Origin: Candidatus Cloacimonadota bacterium
GTDB taxonomy: Bacteria > Muiribacteriota > UBA6191
Assembly: GCA_002402105.1 (NCBI GenBank)
Contig: NVVD01000001.1
Location: 673,929 to 737,928, forward strand
Length of the DNA stretch: 64,000 bases
Direction of reading: 5' to 3'
Positions 34,725 through 42,494 of this stretch are shown here, in pieces; positions within the stretch are counted from its first letter, which is position 1; every line of letters begins with the position of its first letter. Made by a program: the position numbers and the translations under genes. Under the pieces are notes generated by a model. That model worked only from the letters and a program-made list of their open reading frames with translations. It made no database searches and was not told where the DNA came from.

Positions 34725-35864
34725 ATGATTATAGGAAATTCGTATAATTGGCTTTTTTTTATAACTTTGGCTTTTTTTATAAAAATAATACCTAAAAAAA
34801 TACATTGTTTAGCTTTTTTTATTTCAGGGTGTTTATTTGTTTATCATTACTCACCTTTATGTTTCTTTTTTTATTTTCCTTTTACTATGTTTATTACTTA
34901 TTTTTCTATGGACAAAAGTATAGAAAAAAATCATATTTGGCTTTTTATATTTGTTTTGTTTTTTATAGTTTTTTATCATGAAAACTTTAATCACTATCAA
35001 AAAATTGGGATTCTTCCACTAGAAATATTGGTGCTTGGCTTTTATAATTTAATGAGGGTTTTACATGTTTTTATTGAGTCTTGCTTTCATAAAAAAAAGT
35101 TTAACCCAGGCCAATTAATGGCATATTTATGGTATGCTCCAATTTTATTTAGTGGACCAGTTGAACGAATGGAAGAGTGGAAAAAATACCATCTTTTAGT
35201 CATAAAAATAGACTGGAAAAGAGTATTCAAGCTTTTAATTAGAGCAATTGTCTTTGCTTATTTAGCAGAGTTTTTTTATACAAACTTTACGCCTAATAAC
35301 ATTAATTTTAAAACAGCAACTTATTTAAATACTTTTCTTTATAGTATTTTTATTGGAATAGTGATTTATTGTAGATTATCTTCTTATATTGATTTTACTC
35401 GCTCTTTTTCTATTGTTATGGGCTATCCTTTTAAGCGACCAAACTTTAGATCACCACATTTTTCTTTGAGTGTTGCAAGCTTTTGGAGCCGTTGGAATAT
35501 GTCAGTAGCTCGTTTTGCTACCGATTATATAATTGTAAGTAGTTTGAAGCACTTTAGTAAAAAAAAGCTTATATTGACTTTATTTGTGAACTTTTTAGTG
35601 GTCGGGCTTTGTCATGGAATGGAGATTCCTTTGATTTTGTGGGGGGCATTACAAGCAATAGCTATTTCAACAAATATAACTTACTTATATTTAAAACATA
35701 AAAATCCAATACTATTGCGTTTGGATATGAAATATTTTCATCCATTTATTAAATGGTTGATAACTTTAACTTTTTTATATTTAACAAGTATATTGATAGA
35801 TCCTAGAGCTAAAGAAGTATTTGAAGCTCTTATATTACCCTTTAAAAATATTATATTTTTTTAA
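34725..35864 (+). CDS. MBOAT-family membrane O-acyltransferase
   Basis: 379 residues with about ten hydrophobic segments. Conserved MBOAT elements appear in order: YAPILFSGPVERMEEW, then FWSRWNMSVARFATDYI (the FWRRWH-like motif, with Asn for the usual His), and GLCHGMEIPLILWG with the putative catalytic His297. Members such as DltB, AlgI and PatA-like proteins transfer acyl groups across or at the membrane. The ribosome site is weak (only AAAAATAA before the ATG). The gene follows protein B' by 70 bases. It may attach the cluster's product to an acceptor, or it may be independent. The family call is firm; the acceptor is unknown. Confidence 0.8.
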   Translation: MIIGNSYNWLFFITLAFFIKIIPKKIHCLAFFISGCLFVYHYSPLCFFFYFPFTMFITYFSMDKSIEKNHIWLFIFVLFFIVFYHENFNHYQKIGILPLEILVLGFYNLMRVLHVFIESCFHKKKFNPGQLMAYLWYAPILFSGPVERMEEWKKYHLLVIKIDWKRVFKLLIRAIVFAYLAEFFYTNFTPNNINFKTATYLNTFLYSIFIGIVIYCRLSSYIDFTRSFSIVMGYPFKRPNFRSPHFSLSVASFWSRWNMSVARFATDYIIVSSLKHFSKKKLILTLFVNFLVVGLCHGMEIPLILWGALQAIAISTNITYLYLKHKNPILLRLDMKYFHPFIKWLITLTFLYLTSILIDPRAKEVFEALILPFKNIIFF

Positions 35865-35903
35865 CTAAGTTTTTAATAACTTGATTGTTGTTTTAACATA
35901 TTT

Positions 35904-37043
35904 TTACTTGTGCAAAGCGCTAAAGTTTCTTTTTTGCATCAAGCTTAAAATTTCTTGTTCTAAAACTTTTTGACTTGTTATTTCTTTGTGGATAAATCTA
36001 ACTTTTCTATCTTTATCTAAGAGAAAGATAGATGGCAATGTTTTAACACCATATCTTTTAGCGCCTAAGCCGTTTTTTGTAATACTAATAGGCCAATCAA
36101 TTTCTTTGTGCTTGTTTAAATAGTCTTTAACTTTTTGTGGAGTTTCTCTGTAATCAATAAAGAAAAATGAGACTTCTTTATTTTTGTACTTTTTATTTAA
36201 TGACACCATACGTGGAAGTTGAGTTTCACAAGAGCTACACCATGTTGCAAAAAACTCTAAAACAATTATATTATTTTTGGGAATTTTAGTAAACTGATTA
36301 TATAATCCACTTTGACTACCATCAAGATTTAATACAGGAAAATCAGGTGCTTGAGTCCCTATTCCAAGAGAAAACCCGAGATTCCAGTCAATTGTATTTT
36401 CAAGTAGTTTTTGTTGTTTTTTCTTATCTTGAACCCAAGAAGGTAAAAATGAAAAATAACTCATACGAAAGGTACAGCTTTGTTGTTTCATTGCAGCAGT
36501 TTTACCATTTTCGTATTTAAAAATAGATTCAACACCTGACTTTTTATGAGGAACAATAAAAGTATCAATGTTTTTTTGAGAAAAGTTTAATTTCATTCCG
36601 TCAGCAATTAAGCCTTTGGCTTTACCCTGAGTATAGCGAGAAGAAAAGTCAGCTTTTTTAGTAGAGAAACCAACATATTTAAGGAGGCGAGAGTCATAAA
36701 CTTCTTGTTTTCCTAGGTGGTTGGCAATCAATATTAATGACCCACCAGAGCTAAGGTACTCTACCCAAAAGTCTGCTTCTTCTAAACTCATATATGAAGA
36801 TGGAATATTTTTTTCAATGAGTCGAATAACAGATTGTTTTTTGAAGGCAAAAATTTTGCCATAAGGCAGCTTTTTATTTTTAGATAAATCAAAAATAGTG
36901 GTTTTGATTTTATTTTTTTTTAAATACTTATTTAGGATTAAAAAATCATTACTAGTTTGTGAACCAGTAATTAAACCAATTTTAGCTCCAAATGAAAAAG
37001 CAGTAAAAATAAAAAGAAGGCTTATATAGTTGCGGATTTGCAT
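35904..37043 (-). CDS. Secreted TlpA-like thioredoxin protein with N-terminal ThuA/glutamine-amidotransferase-like domain
   Basis: 379 residues from the ATG at 37043. A longer start (TTG at 37112) lies in the terminator of the next gene, and only the shorter form begins with a signal peptide (MQIRNYISLLFIFTAFSFGA). Residues ~20-215 begin KIGLITGSQTSNDFL and contain EEADFWVEYLSSGGSLILIA. This resembles the class I amidotransferase or ThuA-like fold, though no catalytic Cys is evident. From ~220 comes an AhpC/TSA-TlpA-like domain: GTQAPDFPVLNLDG, FFATWCSSCETQLP with Cys269 and Cys272, and GVKTLPSIFLLDKD with the cis-Pro. It should be a periplasmic disulfide reductase or similar. The ribosome site is weak. 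Convergent to the MBOAT gene. Confidence 0.75.
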   Translation of the reverse strand: MQIRNYISLLFIFTAFSFGAKIGLITGSQTSNDFLILNKYLKKNKIKTTIFDLSKNKKLPYGKIFAFKKQSVIRLIEKNIPSSYMSLEEADFWVEYLSSGGSLILIANHLGKQEVYDSRLLKYVGFSTKKADFSSRYTQGKAKGLIADGMKLNFSQKNIDTFIVPHKKSGVESIFKYENGKTAAMKQQSCTFRMSYFSFLPSWVQDKKKQQKLLENTIDWNLGFSLGIGTQAPDFPVLNLDGSQSGLYNQFTKIPKNNIIVLEFFATWCSSCETQLPRMVSLNKKYKNKEVSFFFIDYRETPQKVKDYLNKHKEIDWPISITKNGLGAKRYGVKTLPSIFLLDKDRKVRFIHKEITSQKVLEQEILSLMQKRNFSALHK

Positions 37044-37096
37044 TGTATTTACCAAAGTAGTAGGCCAAGAATAAAAGACTGTTTTATTTTTGGCAT

Positions 37097-37123
37097 AAAA
37101 AAAGAGAGCCAATTAAGGCTCTC
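37097..37123 (-). terminator. Terminator of the Asp/Cys-repeat gene (minus strand)
   Basis: On the minus strand GAGAGCC and GGCTCTC form a 7-bp perfect stem with a 6-base loop, followed by seven T residues. It lies 9 bases past the stop at 37132. Confidence 0.88.
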
Positions 37124-37131
37124 ATTAAGAT

Positions 37132-37599
37132 TTATTCTTTGTCGTCGCTATCGTCACCGTCTTTATCATCACAGCCACCATCACAACTTATGGTTTTATC
37201 ATCGCTATCATCGTCACCGTCTTTATCATCACAGCCACCATCACAACTTATAGTTTTATCATCGCTATCATCGTCATCGTCTTTATCATCACAGCCACCA
37301 TCACAACTTACAGTTTTGTCATCGCTGTCATCGTCACCGTCATTATCATCACAACCGCCGTCACAATTTACAGTTTTATCATCACTATCATCATCATCAC
37401 CAGGAAGTGGACAGCTACCTCCGTCACAATCACCTTCTGTTACAGAAGAGTCATCATCGTCATCACCAGGAAGAGGGCAACTGCCTCCGTCACAATCAGC
37501 ACTTATGATACTTGGAGTAGAACTTACAGTAGAATCATTAGCTTGAACAAATGATAGAGACAAGACAGATAGTAAAAGAGCGAATATTAAATTTTTCAT
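37132..37599 (-). CDS. Secreted Asp- and Cys-rich repeat protein
   Basis: 155 residues. The signal peptide is MKNLIFALLLSVLSLSFVQA (cleavage near residue 20). The mature part is a run of six ~20-residue units. The first two have CDGGSCPLPGDDDD; the next four have CDGGCDDKDGDDDSDDKTI. Each unit has two Cys spaced by GG or GGS, and a block of Asp. The mature chain is therefore extremely acidic and likely binds divalent cations or is a disulfide-linked, flexible surface polymer. I know no named family. It has its own terminator and a gap upstream, so it is a single transcription unit. The thioredoxin-like gene directly downstream could act on its cysteines; that is only an inference. Confidence 0.75.
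   Translation of the reverse strand: MKNLIFALLLSVLSLSFVQANDSTVSSTPSIISADCDGGSCPLPGDDDDDSSVTEGDCDGGSCPLPGDDDDSDDKTVNCDGGCDDNDGDDDSDDKTVSCDGGCDDKDDDDDSDDKTISCDGGCDDKDGDDDSDDKTISCDGGCDDKDGDDSDDKE
37141..37380 (-). repeat. Tandem 60-bp repeat within the Asp/Cys gene (4 copies)
   Basis: The unit recurs at exactly 60-base steps (37141, 37201, 37261, 37321) with few changes. Each copy encodes one CDGGCDD-type unit. More diverged units lie at 37381-37500. Near-identity of the copies points to recent slippage or recombination, so copy number may vary between strains. Confidence 0.92.
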
Positions 37600-37702
37600 T
37601 TTTTTCCTTATGTATATGGATTGTTAAGACCCATTTAAATATAAATTATAAACTTACAAATAGCATACTAAGGGTAATTTAATAAACGTCAAGCCCTTAG
37701 AT

Positions 37703-37740
37703 AAAAAAAAAGATATTCACTCTAAAAGGAGTGAATATCT
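37703..37740 (-). terminator. Terminator of the 11-residue-repeat protein gene (minus strand)
   Basis: A perfect 12-bp stem (AGATATTCACTC / GAGTGAATATCT) with a 6-base loop is followed on the minus strand by eight T residues, 21 bases past the stop at 37762. Confidence 0.93.
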
Positions 37741-37761
37741 TAAATTTAGATTTTATTTGTA

Positions 37762-40700
37762 TTATTGTGAACTTTGCTCTTTAACTAAAAGTTCAAGTTT
37801 ATCACTAATAGCTTTATATGCATCAAAAGCTTTTTGAGTAGTTTCTGAGTTTGTTCCACTTTTATCAATTTCTTGAGTGTATAACTCATAAGCTTGATTT
37901 TTAGCAGTTTGTAAATCTTCTAGACTGTTTAATTCTCCTAAGATTGGTTCAATAAAGCCAGCTGATCTTGTATTGTTTTCTTCTAGTGAGTAATCTCCAG
38001 AGTCAATTTCTTGATACTCTTCATTGCTAAATGCTGTCCATTTAGGTTCAAATAACATTCGAGTTTCAGCAGCTACAGGGTCTTCTTCTTTTCCGGTGAA
38101 AGCAGCATATAGTTTATCGGCAATCATTCCACCAAGTACAGCACCACCAATTGATCCAACAGGTCCAAGTGCCATACCAAGAGCCATACCAACTGTAGAC
38201 CCAATACCATTTGTTAACATTTCACCAATGCTACGCTCACCCAATGTACCAGTCATTAAGTCGGCTCCAACCATTGCACCGATTGTATAAGGTAAAATGT
38301 TTACAACCATTTTCAATGGCCCCGGGACCATATTTTGAATGGTTGCCATCATAATTTTGCCCATACCAGTTGCAATTAATTTTTGAGCAACTACACCACC
38401 AACAAAAGCACCTGATGTACCTAACATAAATTGAGGAGTTGCTACAAATTCAAGAGCGCTCCCGATGCTTACTTTTTCACCTTTTTTAACTTGATCAACG
38501 ATATTTAAAATGCCTTGAACAGCAGCAGACATTATAGCAAATTTGATTCCGTCTCTTACATAACTTTTTGCAATAGCAGGGGAGTCTTTTCTCATTCCTT
38601 CTAATCTTGATTTAGCAGCAGAGATTTGGTCTTTTGGAGCTCCAGTTGCCTTAAGATTTTTTAAATGGTTCATTTGTTTTAAGATATCTGGACCATTTTT
38701 AGCTAATTTAAGTTCTGTTTCTAGGCTTCCTTTTAGAGACTCGTATTTAGCATTTTGTTTACTAAGTTTACTTATTTTACCTTTTGAGCCACCACTAGCT
38801 TGTAGCTCTAAAATTTTAGCATTATTTGTTTTAATATCAGTTTTAATTTGGGTTACTTTGCTAGTAACAGCTTCGATGATACTCTGTTGTTTTACTTGGT
38901 ATCCTGTTTTACCATCTTTACCGCCACCACCTAATACTTTATCAACAACAGCATTACCCGCTTTTTTAGTTGATGTAAATAACTCTCTGATATTACCTGT
39001 TTTGATGGCTTTTGCCATGGCTTGTGCTGGTTTACCAATTGTATCAATTAATGTTTGTTTAATGATACCTGCTTTTGGGGCAGTTGTTGCTCCTCCGCTA
39101 TTAACAGGTGGCTTTGTAGTAGAGTTAAAACTTACTTTAGTTGTTGCCGCAGCTGGGGCCATTTTAGCTTTACTAAAGTTAGTAGTATTTTGTTTAGAGT
39201 AATTTTGAACTTTAGCTCTATTTGCTGAAGCAAACTTAGGCTCACCTAAACCATATTTGATAGCACTTTTAGTATTTGATATTCCGTTTTTAACAAATTG
39301 GGTAGACTTTTGATAAGCAGCTTTAACTTTTGCATTAATTTGTGCTTGAGTAACATCCCATCTTTGACCGCCAAGTTTTTTTACAGTGGCTAATTGTTTA
39401 GATACAAATTTACCAGCTGGTTCTGCTTTTGCTGCGATATAATCACCAGCAGTTTTAATTTTAGCCGAAGAAGCTTTCCAACCTTTGTCAGCAGCTCCTT
39501 TTAAGTATCCTTTAGCATCACTTGTTCGTTTTGCACTCCATTCCATTCCAGCAGCTGTTTTAACTTTAACTACTTTCCAAGAATTTTGAGTTTTAACCTT
39601 AACAACTTCAAAACCATTTGCAGCTTTAGTTTTAATAAAGTTAGAACCATTTTTAAGAGTGCCCTTAGTTACCTGCCAACCGTTTTGTAGTTTAGAAGAA
39701 ACAAATGCTTTAGAAGATTTTGTTACATCACCAATAAAAGCTTGAGATTGCTTAATAGCTTTTGAAAACTGTTTAGCTTTAGCGCTAGTCTGAGCTTTAG
39801 CAGCAGCTCCGAGTTGTTGGGCTTTATTTTGAACTTGTGTCCAACCTTTGTTAACTCCACCTTTTATATTAGAAGCAGTATTTTTAGTCCACTGAACCCC
39901 GTTGTTCATTTTAATTTTTGAGACTTTCCAGCCATTTTTAGTTTTAACTCTTAAGACTTCAACACCTTGAGCACTTTTTGTTTTGATGTACTCTTTGCCG
40001 TTTTGGTATTTACCACGAGTGATTTCCCAAGCATTGTTAGCTTGAGCTTTAACTTGATTCACTCCGTTATTGATAGCGGCTTTAGTTTTTGTTGCTGTTG
40101 AAATAAGAGTGCTTTTGGTATTGTTAACCGTTCTCTTGATGAAGTCTTGACTTAGTTTGGCTTTGGCTTTTGTAATTTCAACTGCTGATGTGGTTTTATC
40201 TCCAACGTATTTCCAGCCAGCGTCTTTTGCCCCTTTTAAATATCCCTTAGCATCACTACTACGTTTAGATATCCATTCCATACCGCTTTTAGTTTTAACT
40301 TTGGTTATTTGCCAACCGTTTTTAGTTTGAGTTCGGATTACTTCAACACCATTTTTAGCTTTAGTACTTACATATTGAGTGCCATTTTTATAAGCACCTC
40401 TTGTAACTTCCATACCAGACTTTAATGTATTGTAGCTAAACTGTTTTGCTCCATTTACTTTTTGAGTTAGATAATTTTTAGAGTTAGAAAGTTGAGTAGC
40501 AATTTTATTTCCAGCAATTTTAGATTGGGCTTTTAATAGTTTATTGACAGATGTTGATTTGTCTCCAACGTATTTCCAACCCTTATCAACAGCACCTTTT
40601 AAATAGCCTTTAGCATTGTTTGATCTGCTTTTAGTCCATTCCATTCCTTGTTTGGTTTTAATTTTTGTAATTTCAAAACCATTTTTAGTTTTGACTTTAA

Positions 40701-42303
40701 TAACTTCTAAACCATTAGCTGCTTTTGTTTTAATAAACTCTCGTCCATCAGCAAGCTTACCGTGGCTGACTTGATAGCCAGACTTTATTTTACCTTTAAT
40801 TGCATCAGCAATTGATGAAATCTTAGTTTTAACACGATGAGTAATACTAGCTTCTCTAGCTACGTTCATGTCTCTAACAACAGAGCCATATCTACCAGAA
40901 GTCACTCTAGTTGATTTTAAGTTAACCTCTGCCAAACTTTTTTGAATTATCTTAAGTGATTTAATACGAGGGTCGTTTTTAGCACCAGTTTTAATTCCTT
41001 TTTTTAAAGAAGCTAAATCTTTGAAAGTGCCATCAACTATTAGCTCGTGTTGAAATCTCATTTGAGCTTGTTTTAGATAGGATTGTTTTTGTAAGAGTTT
41101 GATTGCTTCTAGGCCATTTTTATTGGTTTTATCAAAATGATTTAAATAAGACTTTGCTTCTCTTAATTTGGTTATTTTTTTGTTTACTGTTTCCCATTTT
41201 TTTGAAAAGGTCTTAGAATTTTCAATGCCAGGAAGTTTTTGCATTTTTAACTCGTAACGAGTTTTTGCTATTTTATTTTCAAGGTTTCTAAGCTTGATGA
41301 TTTTTGGATCTTGGTTTTTTGGATTAGATAAAGCTTTTTTAATTTCAGAGGCATCTAAATTTAAAGAACCTTTAATATCTACAACTAACTTTTGTCTTAG
41401 TGATCTATAATATTTAATACGAGCTTCAGAAACAGGAACCTTATCTAAATATGATCTAATTTGATTAGCCGACTTAGTTGTTTTAATAGTATGAACTGTA
41501 TCTTTAACAACTTTTTGAACTTTATCTAAACCAGGTATTTTGTTTTTAGCTTCTAAAGTATTAGAAAGTTTAACAATTTTATTTTCAAGTTGTATTAATT
41601 TGGCAACTCTTGGGTCATTGTTTTTAATGGCAAGTTTAATCTCGGCTTTATTTTTAAAAATTTTTCTTTTTAATAGTTTGTCAGTTAAGGCTTGTTTTTC
41701 TTTGATACTATTTTCAATTAAGAATGCTGGTTTACTATCAATGATGTTTTTAACTAAAGATGTTTTATGGCCTTTAATTGGCTTTTTATGTAAAGATTTA
41801 CGAATATCATTGATTTCTTGAAAAGCTTTAAACTCTTTTTTTTGAAAGTTGTCCCATTCTTGGATTCGGTGGGCTACCTTACTTAAACCTTCTTTTGACA
41901 TTTTACTAGCGTTGAAATCTGAGTGAGATTGTATAGCTTTTGTCACTTTTCGTATAGAAATAGATTTATCTGCATTTCTAAGATTAGACGAATTTTTTAA
42001 AAATTGGTCTAAGGATTTGATGTTTTGTCTTTGGGAGTTACTAGAATTTTTAAATAATAATCTATAAGAGCGTGAGTAAGATTCGTTCATGCTAGTGCGA
42101 TATTGATTCATTTTACCCATTAAAGTACTGGATTTATCGAGAATTCTTTTTTGAAGACTAATTTTATCTAGTCGCTCGCCTAATCTTTCATCAGGACTGA
42201 TAAAACCAGCATTGCCCTCTGAGGGTACATGTACCTTGTTTTGGTCGGCAAAAGCGCCTTGTGTTACTAAAAAAAGTGCTATTAATAGGTTCCAAAAATT
42301 CAT
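37762..42303 (-). CDS. Very large secreted protein with 11-residue (hendecad) repeats and glycine-zipper end
   Basis: 1,513 residues from the ATG at 42303, which has AGGAG upstream and opens a signal peptide (MNFWNLLIALFLVTQGAFA). Longer starts would place the signal inside. The first third is coiled coil with three diverged copies of a unit ending NDPRVAKLIQLENKI. Between about 40783 and 39360 the chain follows a strict 11-residue period: NGLEVIKVKTK, NGFEITKIKTK, QGMEWTKSRSN, NAKGYLKGAVD, KGWKYVGDKST, and so on. Larger units of ~11 such blocks occur four times. Then come basic, Ala-rich and coiled-coil parts, and near the C-terminus hydrophobic Gly-rich segments (GSTVGMALGMALGPVG). Hendecads form helices of apolipoprotein or LEA type and long coiled coils. 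Likely a secreted, membrane- or surface-associated fibre. Family unknown; no neighbour explains it. Confidence 0.75.
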   Translation of the reverse strand: MNFWNLLIALFLVTQGAFADQNKVHVPSEGNAGFISPDERLGERLDKISLQKRILDKSSTLMGKMNQYRTSMNESYSRSYRLLFKNSSNSQRQNIKSLDQFLKNSSNLRNADKSISIRKVTKAIQSHSDFNASKMSKEGLSKVAHRIQEWDNFQKKEFKAFQEINDIRKSLHKKPIKGHKTSLVKNIIDSKPAFLIENSIKEKQALTDKLLKRKIFKNKAEIKLAIKNNDPRVAKLIQLENKIVKLSNTLEAKNKIPGLDKVQKVVKDTVHTIKTTKSANQIRSYLDKVPVSEARIKYYRSLRQKLVVDIKGSLNLDASEIKKALSNPKNQDPKIIKLRNLENKIAKTRYELKMQKLPGIENSKTFSKKWETVNKKITKLREAKSYLNHFDKTNKNGLEAIKLLQKQSYLKQAQMRFQHELIVDGTFKDLASLKKGIKTGAKNDPRIKSLKIIQKSLAEVNLKSTRVTSGRYGSVVRDMNVAREASITHRVKTKISSIADAIKGKIKSGYQVSHGKLADGREFIKTKAANGLEVIKVKTKNGFEITKIKTKQGMEWTKSRSNNAKGYLKGAVDKGWKYVGDKSTSVNKLLKAQSKIAGNKIATQLSNSKNYLTQKVNGAKQFSYNTLKSGMEVTRGAYKNGTQYVSTKAKNGVEVIRTQTKNGWQITKVKTKSGMEWISKRSSDAKGYLKGAKDAGWKYVGDKTTSAVEITKAKAKLSQDFIKRTVNNTKSTLISTATKTKAAINNGVNQVKAQANNAWEITRGKYQNGKEYIKTKSAQGVEVLRVKTKNGWKVSKIKMNNGVQWTKNTASNIKGGVNKGWTQVQNKAQQLGAAAKAQTSAKAKQFSKAIKQSQAFIGDVTKSSKAFVSSKLQNGWQVTKGTLKNGSNFIKTKAANGFEVVKVKTQNSWKVVKVKTAAGMEWSAKRTSDAKGYLKGAADKGWKASSAKIKTAGDYIAAKAEPAGKFVSKQLATVKKLGGQRWDVTQAQINAKVKAAYQKSTQFVKNGISNTKSAIKYGLGEPKFASANRAKVQNYSKQNTTNFSKAKMAPAAATTKVSFNSTTKPPVNSGGATTAPKAGIIKQTLIDTIGKPAQAMAKAIKTGNIRELFTSTKKAGNAVVDKVLGGGGKDGKTGYQVKQQSIIEAVTSKVTQIKTDIKTNNAKILELQASGGSKGKISKLSKQNAKYESLKGSLETELKLAKNGPDILKQMNHLKNLKATGAPKDQISAAKSRLEGMRKDSPAIAKSYVRDGIKFAIMSAAVQGILNIVDQVKKGEKVSIGSALEFVATPQFMLGTSGAFVGGVVAQKLIATGMGKIMMATIQNMVPGPLKMVVNILPYTIGAMVGADLMTGTLGERSIGEMLTNGIGSTVGMALGMALGPVGSIGGAVLGGMIADKLYAAFTGKEEDPVAAETRMLFEPKWTAFSNEEYQEIDSGDYSLEENNTRSAGFIEPILGELNSLEDLQTAKNQAYELYTQEIDKSGTNSETTQKAFDAYKAISDKLELLVKEQSSQ
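39360..40783 (-). repeat. Four ~320-380-base protein repeats built of 11-residue blocks
   Basis: Units start near 40783 (GYQVSHGKLADGREF), 40418 (GMEVTRGAYKNGTQY), 40036 (AWEITRGKYQNGKEY) and 39682 (GWQVTKGTLKNGSNF), with a partial end at ~39365 (RWDVTQAQ). The first unit is 121 residues, eleven blocks of eleven. Later units have short stutters, for example a 7-residue block before the third unit. Confidence 0.85.
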
Positions 42304-42494
42304 ATTATCTCCTGTTTTGCGCATAAAAACTATAGTTTTAGCGTATAGTTTACTACGCAAAACGAGTAAAAAAGTTTCAATTTTTTTTAAAAAATTAATT
42401 GAAGATATGATTGACTCCATAAAAAAAATGTACGATTATATTTTCGATTTAGATTCTAATCAGAGTCTATAGATAAAAAGCTTTGGAGCAATTT

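Noticed and set aside
37141..37380. CRISPR-like regular repeat
   Set aside because: The repeats abut without spacers and encode a protein repeat.
37139..37546. Ser-rich open frame on the plus strand opposite the Asp/Cys repeat gene
   Set aside because: It is the mirror of the 60-base repeat coding for Asp on the other strand. The minus frame has a signal peptide, a regular repeat and a terminator.
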